Assembly: GCA_021773365.1 (NCBI GenBank)
Contig: JAJFKF010000027.1
Location: forward strand, 1-40,047
Source of the DNA: Gammaproteobacteria bacterium
GTDB taxonomy: Bacteria > Pseudomonadota > Gammaproteobacteria > Steroidobacterales > Steroidobacteraceae
Direction: 5' to 3'
DNA length: 40,047 nt
In this document: positions 1 to 9,176 of the stretch, piece by piece
Numbering within the stretch: the stretch's first letter is position 1
Layout of the letters: every line of letters begins with the position of its first letter
The notes under the pieces: model-generated
What the model saw: only the letters and a program-made list of their open reading frames with translations
Told to the model about the DNA's origin: nothing
Databases searched by the model: none
Made by a program: the position numbers and the translations under genes

Positions 1-1769
1 TTGGGCAGACGGAAGCCAGTGACGGACTTGCGCAGCTGCGCAGCCAGCTCGGCCAGCTTGCCGATGGCGGTGGAAGTGGCGCTGGTGCTGTCGGCAGTCT
101 GCGAGCTTATTTCGCGCAACACCTGCATGTTGCGTGAGACGTTGGCCGCAGCGGTGGCCTGACCGCGCGAGCTGGCCGAGATGTTCTGTACCAGGCTGGC
201 GATCTGGTTGGACACCTGTTCGATCTCCTCCAGCGCCGCACCGGCGTTCTCCGCCAGCAACGCTCCGCCCACCACATCGGTGGTGCTGCGTTCCATGGAT
301 ACCACCGCCTCGTTGGTATCGGTCTGGATCGTGCGCACCAGCACTTCAATCTGCTTGGTGGCATTGGCGGAGCGCTCGGCCAGCCGCTGCACCTCGTCGG
401 CCACGACCGCGAAGCCGCGACCGGCCTCCCCGGCCATGGAGGCCTGAATGGAGGCATTCAACGCCAGAATGTTGGTCTGCTCGGCGATGTCGTTGATCAG
501 CTCAACGATATTGCCGATCTCCTGGGAGCTCTCGCCCAGCCGCTTGATGCGCTTGGAGGTGTCCTGGATAGTCTCGCGGATGGCATTCATGCCGTCGATG
601 GTGCGCCGGACTGCATGACTGCCCTTGCCGGCCACATCCACTGAGTGACGCGCAACATCAGCGGCGCGCTCGGCGTTGCCGGATACCTCTTCCGTGGAAG
701 CGGCCATTTCGGCGGTGGATTCGGTGGCGGAGGCAATCTGCCGCGACTGCGCGCTGCTGGCCTTGGCCAGATGCGAGGACAGAGCCTGGGTTTGTTTGGT
801 GGCAGCATCGAGCTTGATGGCCGAATCATTGATTGTTGTGACCAGCTCGCGCAGCGCCTCGATGGCGTAGTTGATGGAGTCGGCGATGGCGCCGGTGATG
901 TCTTCGGTGACCGTGGCCTGCACGGTGAGATCACCGTCGGCGAGACTGCTCAGCTCGTCGAGCAGGCGCAGGATGGCGTCCTGGTTGCGCTGATTCTGCC
1001 GGGATTGCGCCTCGGCGGCGCGACGGATATTGGCGGTGGAAGCGTAGATAACGGCAGCGCCCAGCACGGCAAGAAATACCACGCCCAGCAATATCAGCGG
1101 GAGCGCTTCTCCCAGCAGGGTACCGCCGCCCAGCTCCTCCGCCCGACCGGCCAGGGCCTGCGCAGCACCGTCCATCTCACGGGTAGCGGCATGTACCGGC
1201 ACCAGATCACGGGCGGCGGAAACGGCTCCACGTGAGCGGTCATTGATCTCATCGAACAATGCCTGCACCGTGCGCAGGCGCGACTCCGCCGCACCGGTGG
1301 CTCTCGGTACGCCGAGCCCGGCATCCAGCCCGGCCAGGCCCCGCAGCACCCGGCCAAGATAGTCCGTGCTTTCGGCTACCGTCCGCGCAATCTCCGCCGG
1401 ATCACCAGCGCCATTCCCCAGGGCCGCGAGGCCCTGCTGCAGGCGCTGGCCGTGAAATTCGAAGCGCTCAAGGTGCGGGCCCAGTGCGCCACCCATGTCC
1501 CCTGACAGATTATTCATTTCTGCCAGCAGACGCGGCATCAGCTCGCGCACCTTGGCGGTGGCGCCGGCGACCGTAGCGAGCGTTTTCTCGCCTTCGCGCA
1601 CCTGCCCGGCATTGTCGACCAGGCTCTGCCAGTCAGGGTCTTCGGCAAGCGACGAGCCGCGGCCATTGAAGAACACCAGCACCGCTGCAGCCAGCACGCA
1701 TACCAGTGCCACCATCATCAGCACGGGCAGAAGCCGCAAACCGAACATCCTGGGCGATGAGCCTGTCAT
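1..1769 (-). CDS. pilJ: PilJ, twitching-motility methyl-accepting chemotaxis protein (3' end cut by window)
   Basis: This is an inner-membrane chemoreceptor of the Pil-Chp system, which signals to the ChpA kinase to control type IV pilus activity. About 589 residues are visible. There is an N-terminal membrane segment ([20 protein letters not shown]), a periplasmic region, a second membrane segment ([20 protein letters not shown]) and a long cytoplasmic MCP signalling domain. That domain carries the hairpin-tip stretch [21 protein letters not shown]-like core and ends in frame with SVTGFRLP at the window edge, as PilJ proteins do, so only a few residues are missing. The ATG at 1769 lies 25 bases after the pilI stop, on the same strand. 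The pilGHI genes directly upstream fix the identity. The sensed ligand cannot be read from the sequence. Confidence 0.93.
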   Translation of the reverse strand, partial: MTGSSPRMFGLRLLPVLMMVALVCVLAAAVLVFFNGRGSSLAEDPDWQSLVDNAGQVREGEKTLATVAGATAKVRELMPRLLAEMNNLSGDMGGALGPHLERFEFHGQRLQQGLAALGNGAGDPAEIARTVAESTDYLGRVLRGLAGLDAGLGVPRATGAAESRLRTVQALFDEINDRSRGAVSAARDLVPVHAATREMDGAAQALAGRAEELGGGTLLGEALPLILLGVVFLAVLGAAVIYASTANIRRAAEAQSRQNQRNQDAILRLLDELSSLADGDLTVQATVTEDITGAIADSINYAIEALRELVTTINDSAIKLDAATKQTQALSSHLAKASSAQSRQIASATESTAEMAASTEEVSGNAERAADVARHSVDVAGKGSHAVRRTIDGMNAIRETIQDTSKRIKRLGESSQEIGNIVELINDIAEQTNILALNASIQASMAGEAGRGFAVVADEVQRLAERSANATKQIEVLVRTIQTDTNEAVVSMERSTTDVVGGALLAENAGAALEEIEQVSNQIASLVQNISASSRGQATAAANVSRNMQVLREISSQTADSTSATSTAIGKLAELAAQLRKSVTGFRLP

Positions 1770-1794
1770 GCGCTGTCCTCGTACTGTTTTCTTT

Positions 1795-2373
1795 TCATGA
1801 GGCTGCCTGCAGAAAACCGGGACTTTCCAGAAGGCTACGTAAACTCAGCACCGGCCAGACTTCCGTGCCACGCCTGAATGCACCGGCCAGGTAGCGATCA
1901 ACCCTGACGACGGTGGGCGGCACCTCGGCGGAGAACTCACGGTCAGCGAAACGCCGGAAACCCAGCACCTCGTCAACAACCAGCCCCGCCGGTACCTCGC
2001 GGTGGTTGACCACCAGCACGCGGGTGTTGCGCCCCGACTGTGTCACGCCGCTGCCCAGATAGTGGCGCAGGTCGATCAGCGGCAACAGATGACCACGTAT
2101 GTTCGCCAGACCCTTGATCCACCCCTTCGCACCGGGCACCCGTGTGATGGACGCCGGCAGTCCCAGTACTTCGCGAGTCTCCTCCCGCGCGACCAGGAAG
2201 ACCTCGCCGGCGATGCGCAGGGCAACGCCCACCCACTCGTGCCCGACGCCGCTCTCGCGACCCTGGCCGGTGGCCGCCGCGCGGCTGCGCCGTTCAATTT
2301 CCAGCAGCAGCTCGAAGGGCCGATCCCGCAAATGCCTGAGGTCCGGCTCCTCCATTGTCATCGTCCCGTCCAT
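1795..2373 (-). CDS. pilI: PilI, CheW-like coupling protein
   Basis: This 192-residue protein is a CheW-type scaffold that links the PilJ receptor to the ChpA histidine kinase. The CheW fold is visible in [22 protein letters not shown], then [18 protein letters not shown], then a C-terminal stretch around [16 protein letters not shown] longer in-frame start exists at 2466 but would lie inside pilH. The ATG at 2373 forms a TGATG stop/start overlap with pilH, which implies translational coupling, so I chose it. The gene sits in the order pilG-pilH-pilI-pilJ known from Pseudomonas. Confidence 0.92.
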   Translation of the reverse strand: MDGTMTMEEPDLRHLRDRPFELLLEIERRSRAAATGQGRESGVGHEWVGVALRIAGEVFLVAREETREVLGLPASITRVPGAKGWIKGLANIRGHLLPLIDLRHYLGSGVTQSGRNTRVLVVNHREVPAGLVVDEVLGFRRFADREFSAEVPPTVVRVDRYLAGAFRRGTEVWPVLSLRSLLESPGFLQAAS

Positions 2374-2738
2374 CAGCCCGCCAGCGCGGCCTGCGCCTTT
2401 TCCACCAGCTTGGCCGGCGAGACCGGCTTGACCACGTAGTCCACCGCCCCTTGACGCAATCCCCATATGCGGTCGGTTTCCTGCCCCTTGGTGGTGACCA
2501 TGACGACAGGAATGGAGCGGGTATCGGGGTCGTTGGCCAGCGTACGGGTGGCCTGAAATCCGTTGATTCCGGGCATGACCACGTCCATGAAGATGAGGTC
2601 CGGACGCATTTCCCGTGCCATGCGGATGCCCTCAGCGCCATTATCGGCGCAGGCGATTTCATAGCCGTGACGCTCCAGTGCCTTCTGCATGACGTGCAGC
2701 TCCGTGGGCGAGTCATCGACGATCAATATCAGCGGCAT
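2373..2738 (-). CDS. pilH: PilH, CheY-like twitching response regulator
   Basis: This 121-residue protein is a single receiver domain. It begins MPLILIVDDSPTE with the acidic pocket DD, has the phosphoacceptor in LIFMDVVMPGING, and the conserved Lys in VVKPVSP. In the Pil-Chp system PilH is one of two CheY-like proteins and influences pilus retraction. The ATG at 2738 is preceded by GGAGAAG at good spacing. The longer in-frame start at 2795 would overlap pilG and adds a basic tail not seen in the family. The gene is coupled to pilI by a one-base stop/start overlap. Confidence 0.93.
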   Translation of the reverse strand: MPLILIVDDSPTELHVMQKALERHGYEIACADNGAEGIRMAREMRPDLIFMDVVMPGINGFQATRTLANDPDTRSIPVVMVTTKGQETDRIWGLRQGAVDYVVKPVSPAKLVEKAQAALAG

Positions 2739-2778
2739 GGTGCTTCTCCGCGCCCCGTGCGCATGACTACGCGCATGA

Positions 2779-3183
2779 CTACGATCTGCCAACATGGGTT
2801 TCGATTGCGCTCAGCAGCTCGTCCTTGGTGAACGGTTTGGTCAGATAGTGCTCGGATCCGACAATACGACCGCGAGCGCGGTCGAACAGGCCGTCCTTGC
2901 TGGAAAGCATGATGACCGGAATGGATTTGAACACCTTGTTGTGCTTGATCAGGGAGCAGGTCTGGTAGCCATCCAGGCGCGGCATCATGATGTCGACGAA
3001 GACGATGTCGGGCTGGTGGTCGGCGATCTTCGACAGCGCGTCGAACCCGTCCACGGCGGTAAAGACCTCGCACCCCTCCTTGGTCAGCAACGTTTCCGCC
3101 GTACGGCGGATGGTCTTGCTGTCGTCTATGACAAGAACCTTTAATCCACCCAGTTTCGAATCGCTTGAATTGCCGTCCTGCAC
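2779..3183 (-). CDS. pilG: PilG, CheY-like twitching response regulator
   Basis: This 134-residue receiver-only protein starts with a GTG at 3183, with the Shine-Dalgarno GGGAGG seven bases upstream. The receiver features are VLVIDDSKTIRRTAE, the phosphoacceptor in IVFVDIMMPRLDG, and Lys in YLTKPFTKDELL. PilG is the regulator that promotes pilus extension downstream of ChpA in Pseudomonas. It is the first gene of the minus-strand pilGHIJ operon and is divergent from gshB across an 87-base gap, the same arrangement as PAO1 PA0407/PA0408. Confidence 0.93.
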   Translation of the reverse strand: MQDGNSSDSKLGGLKVLVIDDSKTIRRTAETLLTKEGCEVFTAVDGFDALSKIADHQPDIVFVDIMMPRLDGYQTCSLIKHNKVFKSIPVIMLSSKDGLFDRARGRIVGSEHYLTKPFTKDELLSAIETHVGRS

Positions 3184-3270
3184 CGCTTGCCTCCCGGGAC
3201 TATGCGGACTGGCTTTTTAACATATCGGTTCGGGGGGTGCGACTGCACGCACATCACACTTTCATCTACC

Positions 3271-4278
3271 ATGCCCGACATGCCCAACCCGACCCGTACC
3301 GCCAACGGCCAGGCTGTGCGCCTGGCTGTCCTCATGGATCCCATCCAGTCCATCAAGCCAGCCAAGGACAGCACCCTGGCCATGCTCCTGGCCGCCCAGG
3401 CCCGTGGCTGGACTCTACTCTATATGGAACAGCGGGATACCTGGCTGCGGGACGGGGTGGCCTGGGGGCGACTTCGGTCGGTCAAGGTGCGGGACGATGC
3501 CCGGGACTGGTTCGAGTTGGGGGAGCCGAAGATCGGGCGCCTGGGTGAACTGGACGTGATCCTGATGCGCAAGGACCCGCCTTTCGACACCGAGTACATC
3601 TACAGCACCTACATCCTCGAGCGGGCCGAGGCGCAGGGCGTACTGGTGGCCAACAGCCCGCGGGGTCTGCGAGACATCAACGAGAAGGTATACACAGCCT
3701 GGTTTCCACAGTGCTGCGCGCCGACGCTGATCACCCGCGACATGGCGGACATGGGTGCTTTCCTGGCCGAGCATGGTAAGGCGGTGTGCAAACCACTGGA
3801 CGGGATGGGCGGACAGTCCATCTTCGTGATCGAGCAGGGCGAGAAGAACGCCAATGTCATCTTCGAGACGCTCACCCACCACGGCAGGCGCTATGCCATC
3901 GTGCAGAAGTATCTGCCCGAGATCGTCGACGGCGGCGATGCGCGGATTCTGCTGCTCAATGGCGACCCGCTGGAACACGCGCTGGCTCGCATCCCCATGG
4001 CCACCGACCACCGCGGCAACATGGCCGCCGGCGGACGTGCCGAAGCGCGGCCGCTGAATGAAAGGGAACGCTGGCTGTGCGCGCAGGTGGGACCGGTGAT
4101 GCGCGAGAAGGGCATGTTGTTCGTCGGCCTGGACGTTATCGGCGACTATGTCACCGAGATCAATGTCACCAGCCCTACCGGCATCAGGGAGCTGGACAAA
4201 CAAGTGGGGCTGGATGTCGGTGACAGGGTCATGGAGGTTCTGGTCAGGCGGCTGTGCTCTGCGAGTCACGACACATAG
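3271..4278 (+). CDS. gshB: Glutathione synthetase
   Basis: This cytoplasmic ATP-grasp enzyme joins gamma-glutamylcysteine and glycine to make glutathione. It has 335 residues, close to the usual 315-330. The N-terminal domain reads LAVLMDPIQSIKPAKDSTLAML, followed by VILMRKDPPFDTEYIYSTYIL. The ATP-grasp core has KPLDGMGGQSIF, then DGGDARILLLNG, and ends with VTEINVTSPTGIRELD, which holds the metal-binding Glu and Asn. The start at 3271 is preferred over an in-frame ATG at 3187 that would add an atypical Cys-rich extension; another ATG lies at 3280. Glutathione also serves the frmAB genes downstream, although those run on the other strand. Confidence 0.95.
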   Translation: MPDMPNPTRTANGQAVRLAVLMDPIQSIKPAKDSTLAMLLAAQARGWTLLYMEQRDTWLRDGVAWGRLRSVKVRDDARDWFELGEPKIGRLGELDVILMRKDPPFDTEYIYSTYILERAEAQGVLVANSPRGLRDINEKVYTAWFPQCCAPTLITRDMADMGAFLAEHGKAVCKPLDGMGGQSIFVIEQGEKNANVIFETLTHHGRRYAIVQKYLPEIVDGGDARILLLNGDPLEHALARIPMATDHRGNMAAGGRAEARPLNERERWLCAQVGPVMREKGMLFVGLDVIGDYVTEINVTSPTGIRELDKQVGLDVGDRVMEVLVRRLCSASHDT

Positions 4279-4496
4279 CAGCCACGACTCCAGATTGCAC
4301 GCGCAGGCTGACCGCAAGGTTGCGGGATTCACCGGACTTGCGTTCGACGTCGAATCCGCCGGGCCAAATTGCGGGTGCACAATTTTGCGGACCCGGCAGA
4401 ACTATCTCATCGCAGTCTGATCGTATCCCCCGACCGTCAGATTCCGGCCCCGCCGGCCTCGACGGAAAGTACAACCACGATAGAGGGTCCGACACC

Positions 4497-6491
4497 ATGT
4501 CCCCACTCCGCTTCACCGCCCGGCTGCTCGCCGGCTTCGCCTTTGCCGCCCTGCTGCTGGGCGCCTCCCTGGCCCAGGCCAAGGACGCCTACGTGCTCAT
4601 TTCCGGCGGCGGCACGCCCAGCGGCAACAACTACTCCCAGTATCTGCAAGCCCGGGCCTATGTGAAGTACATGCATGAGAACTTCCCGAAGGATTCGGTG
4701 TGGGTGTTCTTCGGCGCCGGCAATGTCACCGGCAAGCCGCCCGTCCTCTCGGACGTAGTGAAGGTCGAGAAGGACCCGGATGACGGCAGCCGCCGCACCA
4801 TCTACCTGCCGGGGGCGCTGCCGGACAACCGCCCCGCACGCCGGGCGGATATCGTCAATGCCTTTCGCAACGAGATCCTGCCCGCCGTGAGCAATGGCGG
4901 CACGCTGTACCTGCTGGTCGGCGACCATGGCTCTCCCTCGGGTAGCGGCTCGGCCCCCGACGATGTCGGCGAGAGCGTGATCACGCTGTTCAGCTGGGAC
5001 CGGGACGTCAACCATCCCAATGGCTGGCGGTCCTACCGCGGTGAGGACCTTGGCGTGGCCGAGTTACGCCGTCTGCTCATGGGCGGCCTGGGCAAGGGCA
5101 AGGTCGTCTTCGCCATGAGCCAGTGCTACAGCGGCGGTTTCCATTACCTCGGCCTGCCGCGCGCGGCCAAACCGAACCCCACCTGGTTCAGCGACCGTCC
5201 GGCCTGGGTGGATGCCATCGAGGTTCCGAAGAACCTGCCCCGGGCCGCCGGTTTCACCGCCACCGACGAACGTACCGTGGCCTCCGGCTGCACGCCGGAC
5301 GTGGATTCCAACCGCTGGGCCGGCTATGAGCGCTACCTGCCCGAGCAGCTGGTGGGACTGGATCTGTTCACGCTGGAACCCAGCGGCACCCGGCGTTGGT
5401 CGTTCCATGAGGCCCACGTCGAGGCGACTAAGGTGGACCAGACCATCGACAAGCCCCGCTCCACTTCCGAAGCTTATCTCGAGCTGTGGGCCCGCACCCT
5501 TGAGCGCATGGAGGAGGACGATGTCACAGCGGCCGTACGGCCGCATCTGGAAGCCTTCAGCAAGGCGCTGGACGGCACGACCCCGCCGCAGTCCGACAAC
5601 GCCGACTTCATCGCGCGGCAGGCACAGTTCCAGAGCTTCCTCGATGCCATGGTCGAGAGCAATCCAGCGACCAAGGACCTGCTCACCGCGAGTCGCGAGG
5701 AGTTGCAGAAGGTCATCTCCGGCGGTTCCCGCTCAGCCGGTGGTAGGCAACCACCCGGCCGGCAGCGGGCACCGGGCGGCACCCCTGCCACGTCGGGGGG
5801 GAACGATCGGATGCTCGACACCAGCGTGGCGACCGATCTTTTCACCCGCCAGATTCTGCCCGCCTGGCGCGCGGCCATCGACGCGGGCGAAGTGCCCGAC
5901 CTCTCGCCCGCCATCATCGCCTTCGAGCGTGACGTGCTGCACCTCGATGAGTTCAAAGCCCACCCCAATGCGTCCGCCAACGTCACCGGCAGGGGCAGCA
6001 ATCCGCGTTCGGCGGTGTACTGGCACGCCGGCTACGGCAATCCCGCCACTTTTGATGACGCCCGCGCCCGCGAGATCGAGGAGTGGGCCAGAGAGCGCCA
6101 GCGCCGCATTACGGAATGGGGTCGCGAGTCCAATGATGAAAAGGTGCACGTGAGCGCCGAGATCTACGCGATGTCCATGCCAGGCATGCGGAGGCAGGAC
6201 ACCGAGGACAAGAGCAAGGAAGGTCCGGACAAGGAGGGTGAGGATGACGGTGAGAAAGAGAATAAGGACAAGGATGAAGAGAATCCAGGCGCAGAGGAAC
6301 AGCGTCCCGGACAGCCCGGCAATTCCGGCCGCCGTTCCAGCCGCCCCGACCGCAAAACCGCGGCAGAGCGGGTGTATTTCTACCGCGAGGTGCTGGCCGC
6401 GTGGCAGTTCTTGCTGGTCATCAACGAGAAGCCGGCGCTGGCCCGCCTGGCCGAGCTGACCAGGCTCGAGCGCACGCCGCTGCGCAGGTAG
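4497..6491 (+). CDS. Exported clan CD (caspase/legumain-like) cysteine protease, putative
   Basis: This 664-residue protein has a Sec signal peptide (hydrophobic residues about 8-26, with ASLAQA as a likely cleavage site before KD), so it should act in the periplasm or outside the cell. The clan CD signature is clear. A hydrophobic strand leads to His-Gly (LYLLVGDHGS, H144), and a second strand leads to Gln-Cys (KVVFAMSQCYSGGF, C210). This is the dyad of caspases, legumains and gingipains. After the catalytic domain come about 450 residues I do not recognise. They include a Gly/Arg/Pro linker near 430-450 and a highly charged Lys/Glu/Asp stretch near 560-610. No membrane anchor or sorting signal is visible at the C terminus. 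The ATG at 4497 is preceded by GAGGG and directly precedes the signal peptide. The longer frame from 4254 overlaps gshB. The substrate is unknown. A rhodanese gene follows 34 bases downstream, probably in the same transcript. Confidence 0.8.
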   Translation: MSPLRFTARLLAGFAFAALLLGASLAQAKDAYVLISGGGTPSGNNYSQYLQARAYVKYMHENFPKDSVWVFFGAGNVTGKPPVLSDVVKVEKDPDDGSRRTIYLPGALPDNRPARRADIVNAFRNEILPAVSNGGTLYLLVGDHGSPSGSGSAPDDVGESVITLFSWDRDVNHPNGWRSYRGEDLGVAELRRLLMGGLGKGKVVFAMSQCYSGGFHYLGLPRAAKPNPTWFSDRPAWVDAIEVPKNLPRAAGFTATDERTVASGCTPDVDSNRWAGYERYLPEQLVGLDLFTLEPSGTRRWSFHEAHVEATKVDQTIDKPRSTSEAYLELWARTLERMEEDDVTAAVRPHLEAFSKALDGTTPPQSDNADFIARQAQFQSFLDAMVESNPATKDLLTASREELQKVISGGSRSAGGRQPPGRQRAPGGTPATSGGNDRMLDTSVATDLFTRQILPAWRAAIDAGEVPDLSPAIIAFERDVLHLDEFKAHPNASANVTGRGSNPRSAVYWHAGYGNPATFDDARAREIEEWARERQRRITEWGRESNDEKVHVSAEIYAMSMPGMRRQDTEDKSKEGPDKEGEDDGEKENKDKDEENPGAEEQRPGQPGNSGRRSSRPDRKTAAERVYFYREVLAAWQFLLVINEKPALARLAELTRLERTPLRR

Positions 6492-6525
6492 CCGGAGTCT
6501 AGAACAAACGACCGGACACCAGCAG

Positions 6526-6993
6526 ATGAGCACCGCCCGCAAGCGATCCATGACGGCAGTCCTGCACTGCGTCGCTTTGCTGCTCGTCGTGGGCACATCG
6601 TCCACGGCCCGCGCCAGCGATGGCTCCTGGAATCCCAGGCTGATGGCGCCGGATCTGCTCGCCGGCCTGATCGAGGAGGGGTTCGACGTCCCGTACATCC
6701 TCTACGTGGGACCGGGCCCCCTTTTCGATCTGGGCCACATTCCAGGGTCCATCTACATCGGTCCAGCGTCCTTGAACGAGGGCATTCAACGCCTCATCGA
6801 GGCGGTCGAGGAATTCCCCCGGAACGCTAGGCTGGTCGTGTATTGCGGATGCTGCCCCTGGGACGACTGCCCCAATCTGGCGCCTGCCTACAGAAAGCTC
6901 GAGACGATGGGCTTCACGAACGTGAAGGTGCTGGAGCTTCCCACCAGTCTCTCACTGGACTGGATCAATCAGGGCTATCCGACTACGCGCTGA
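6526..6993 (+). CDS. Exported rhodanese-like protein with CGCCPW active loop
   Basis: This 155-residue protein has an N-terminal signal peptide (residues about 9-31, ending STARA) and one rhodanese-like domain. The fold is indicated by the family motif GHIPGSIYIGPASL, the active-site strand LVVYCGCCPWDDCPN, and the C-terminal GFTNVKVLELP...W...GYP. The active loop holds four cysteines (C107, C109, C110, C115). C107 is at the usual sulfur-carrying position. The extra CC/C residues suggest redox or metal chemistry instead of, or as well as, simple sulfur transfer; that part is inference. It follows the clan CD protease by 34 bases on the same strand and is likely co-transcribed. An export role for both is supported by both having signal peptides. 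Confidence 0.8.
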   Translation: MSTARKRSMTAVLHCVALLLVVGTSSTARASDGSWNPRLMAPDLLAGLIEEGFDVPYILYVGPGPLFDLGHIPGSIYIGPASLNEGIQRLIEAVEEFPRNARLVVYCGCCPWDDCPNLAPAYRKLETMGFTNVKVLELPTSLSLDWINQGYPTTR

Positions 6994-7075
6994 AACGAGT
7001 CCGCCGGACAGCTCGATCGCGCGCGGACCTCGCTCAATCTAAGGATCGGGCCGTTCCTGCGATCACCAGACCGGA

Positions 7076-7927
7076 TCAGGTCAGCCGCGCGGCATGATGC
7101 CGCAGATGATCCTCCATGAAGCTGCTGATGAAGTAGTAGCCATGGTCGTAGCCCTCATGCTGCCGCAGGATCAGCGGATAGCCCGCCCGCCGGCATGCCG
7201 CCTCGAACAGATGCGGCTGCAACTGCTCCGCCAGAAATTTGTCGGCGAGTCCCTGGTCGATGAGGATGGGCGGGTGATCCGCCGCATCCGCCATTCCGCC
7301 CGCCAGCGCCGTGGCGTCGTATCCGCTCCACTGCGCCTGATCCGGCCCCAGATAGTTCGAGAACGCCTTGCGCCCCCATGGCGATTGCATGGGTGCCGCA
7401 ATGGGCGCAAAGGCCGACACCGAGCAGTACTGCCCCGGATTCTTCAGCGCGATGGTGAGCGCTCCGTGTCCGCCCATGGAGTGGCCGAAGATGCCCTGCC
7501 GGGCGGTATCGGCCGGAAAGTGCGCCGCGATCCGCGCCGGCAGTTCCCTCGTGACATACGAGTACATGCGGTAGTGGCGCGACCAGGGCTCGGTCGTGGC
7601 ATCCAGATAAAACCCCGCCCCCACGCCGAAGTCCCATGAGTCGCTGTCCCCCGGCAGCGGCACGCCGCGCGGACTGGTATCCGGCGCCACCAGCATCAGG
7701 CCCAGCTCCGCGGCCACCCGCTGCGCGCCGGCCTTGATCATGAAGGTCTCCTCCGTACAAGTGAGTCCAGCCAGGTAGTACAGCACCGGCACCCTGCCGT
7801 CCCGCGCCTGCGGCGGCACGAACACCGCAAAGCGCATCCGGCACGCAGTGCTTTGCGCATTATGCGCGTAGTAACCGACCGTGCCGCCGAAGCAGGCGTA
7901 CTCGCTGACGCACTCCAGCGCCGCCAT
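7076..7927 (-). CDS. frmB: S-formylglutathione hydrolase
   Basis: This cytoplasmic esterase D family enzyme hydrolyses S-formylglutathione to formate and glutathione, the second step of glutathione-dependent formaldehyde detoxification. It has 283 residues, the normal length. The alpha/beta-hydrolase nucleophile elbow is GHSMGGHGA with S150. A later Asp (DQGLADKF, D229 or D224) and H262 (GYDHGYYFI) complete the triad. Other family marks are YYLAGLTCTEE and DTSPRG. Its ATG overlaps the frmA stop by one base (TGATG), so the two are translationally coupled. It is convergent with the rhodanese gene, with an 82-base gap in which I see no good terminator. Confidence 0.95.
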   Translation of the reverse strand: MAALECVSEYACFGGTVGYYAHNAQSTACRMRFAVFVPPQARDGRVPVLYYLAGLTCTEETFMIKAGAQRVAAELGLMLVAPDTSPRGVPLPGDSDSWDFGVGAGFYLDATTEPWSRHYRMYSYVTRELPARIAAHFPADTARQGIFGHSMGGHGALTIALKNPGQYCSVSAFAPIAAPMQSPWGRKAFSNYLGPDQAQWSGYDATALAGGMADAADHPPILIDQGLADKFLAEQLQPHLFEAACRRAGYPLILRQHEGYDHGYYFISSFMEDHLRHHAARLT

Positions 7928-9036
7928 CAGAACGTCACCACCGAGCGGATGGACTCACCCTTATGCATGAGATCGAATGCATCGTTGATCTTCTCCACCG
8001 GCATGACATGCGTGATCAGGTCATCAATGTTGATCCGCCCGTCCATGTACCAGTCCACAATCTTTGGCACATCCGTGCGCCCGCGCGCGCCGCCAAAGGC
8101 GGTGCCCTTCCATACGCGACCAGTGACGAGCTGAAACGGCCGTGTTTTGATCTCCTGCCCTGAACCGGCGACCCCGATGATCACCGACACGCCCCAGCCG
8201 CGATGACAGCATTCCAGCGCCTGGCGCATGAGGTCCACATTGCCTACGCATTCGAAACTGTAGTCCGCACCGCCATCAGTGAGCGAAACCAGGTACGGCA
8301 CCAGATCCCCTTCCACTTCCTCTGGATTGACGAAATGCGTCATGCCGAATTTCTCCGCCAGCGTCTTGCGCCGCGGATTGATGTCCACGCCGATGATCCT
8401 GTTCGCGCCCGCCAGGCGCGCGCCCTGAATGACATTGAGACCGATACCGCCGAGACCGAACACCACCACGTTGGCCCCAGGCTCCACGCCGGCGGTATTG
8501 ATCACCGCACCGATTCCGGTGGTCACACCACAACCGATATAACAAACCTTCTCGAAGGGCGCATCCTCACGGATCTTCGCCACCGCAATTTCCGGCAGGA
8601 CGGTGAAATTGGAGAATGTGGAGCAGCCCATGTAGTGATGAAGTCTGTCTTTGCCAATGGAGAAACGGCTGGTGCCGTCCGGCATCAGCCCCTTGCCCTG
8701 GGTGGCGCGGATGGCGGTGCAAAGATTGGTCTTGCGCGACAGGCAGGATTTGCACTGCCGGCATTCTGGCGTATACAGCGGAATGACGTGATCTCCCGGT
8801 TTCACCGAGGTCACGCCGGCACCCACCTCCACCACCACGCCCGCGCCCTCGTGGCCGAAGATCACCGGAAACAGACCTTCCGGATCGGCGCCTGAGCGGG
8901 TGAACTCGTCGGTGTGACACACGCCGCTGGCCTTTATCTCGACCAGCACCTCTCCCGCCTGCGGACCAGCCAGGTCCACGGTGAGCACTTCCAGGGGTTT
9001 TCCGGCCGCGTGGGCGACGGCAGCTCGTGTTTTCAT
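7927..9036 (-). CDS. frmA: S-(hydroxymethyl)glutathione dehydrogenase / class III alcohol dehydrogenase
   Basis: This enzyme oxidises S-hydroxymethylglutathione (formaldehyde plus glutathione) to S-formylglutathione with NAD. It has 369 residues, the standard length. Zinc ligands are visible: catalytic C40 (GVCHTDE) and H62 (GHEGAG), and the structural set [16 protein letters not shown] (C92, C95, C98, C106). The NAD-binding Gly motif is [12 protein letters not shown] longer in-frame start at 9159 would add 41 residues with no family counterpart, so the ATG at 9036 is chosen. No frmR or gfaR regulator gene is next to it. The 140-base gap to the divergent tonB gene must hold its promoter; a small dyad at 9122-9137 (CTCCCG-CTGA-CGGGAG) lies there. 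Confidence 0.96.
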   Translation of the reverse strand: MKTRAAVAHAAGKPLEVLTVDLAGPQAGEVLVEIKASGVCHTDEFTRSGADPEGLFPVIFGHEGAGVVVEVGAGVTSVKPGDHVIPLYTPECRQCKSCLSRKTNLCTAIRATQGKGLMPDGTSRFSIGKDRLHHYMGCSTFSNFTVLPEIAVAKIREDAPFEKVCYIGCGVTTGIGAVINTAGVEPGANVVVFGLGGIGLNVIQGARLAGANRIIGVDINPRRKTLAEKFGMTHFVNPEEVEGDLVPYLVSLTDGGADYSFECVGNVDLMRQALECCHRGWGVSVIIGVAGSGQEIKTRPFQLVTGRVWKGTAFGGARGRTDVPKIVDWYMDGRINIDDLITHVMPVEKINDAFDLMHKGESIRSVVTF

Positions 9037-9162
9037 CAGGACGATCCCGGTTTGTTGCGTGGAGCGGATGATGGCATGGTCTGGCATCGTGAGTGAAACC
9101 CGAAGATCCTCGGCCCGCCCTCTCCCGCTGACGGGAGCAGGCACCAGATCGACGGACATGCC

Positions 9163-9168
9163 TATAAT
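9163..9168 (+). promoter_or_regulatory. Consensus -10 box (TATAAT) ahead of the tonB-like gene
   Basis: A perfect TATAAT lies only eight bases before the GTG start at 9177. A transcript begun at the usual distance would start at or next to the start codon, so the gene may be leaderless. No convincing -35 box is seen at 16-18 bases. Confidence 0.5.
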
Positions 9169-9176
9169 CCCACGGC

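Noticed and set aside
4343-4354. Perfect 12-bp palindrome TTCGACGTCGAA between gshB and the protease
   Set aside because: It is short, not paired with a promoter I can place, and no second copy was seen in the window.
3415-4380. Long minus-strand open frame opposite gshB
   Set aside because: It is the antisense shadow of a clear GshB with all family motifs; its translation is His/Gln/Pro-rich without domains.
5733-6698. Minus-strand frame opposite the protease C terminus, with hydrophobic stretch
   Set aside because: The hydrophobic part is the complement of the charged Lys/Glu stretch; no start signal and no family match.
9122-9137. Dyad CTCCCG-CTGA-CGGGAG between frmA and tonB as a formaldehyde-regulator site
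   Set aside because: It does not resemble the AT/G-run sites of FrmR-type regulators, and no regulator gene is nearby.
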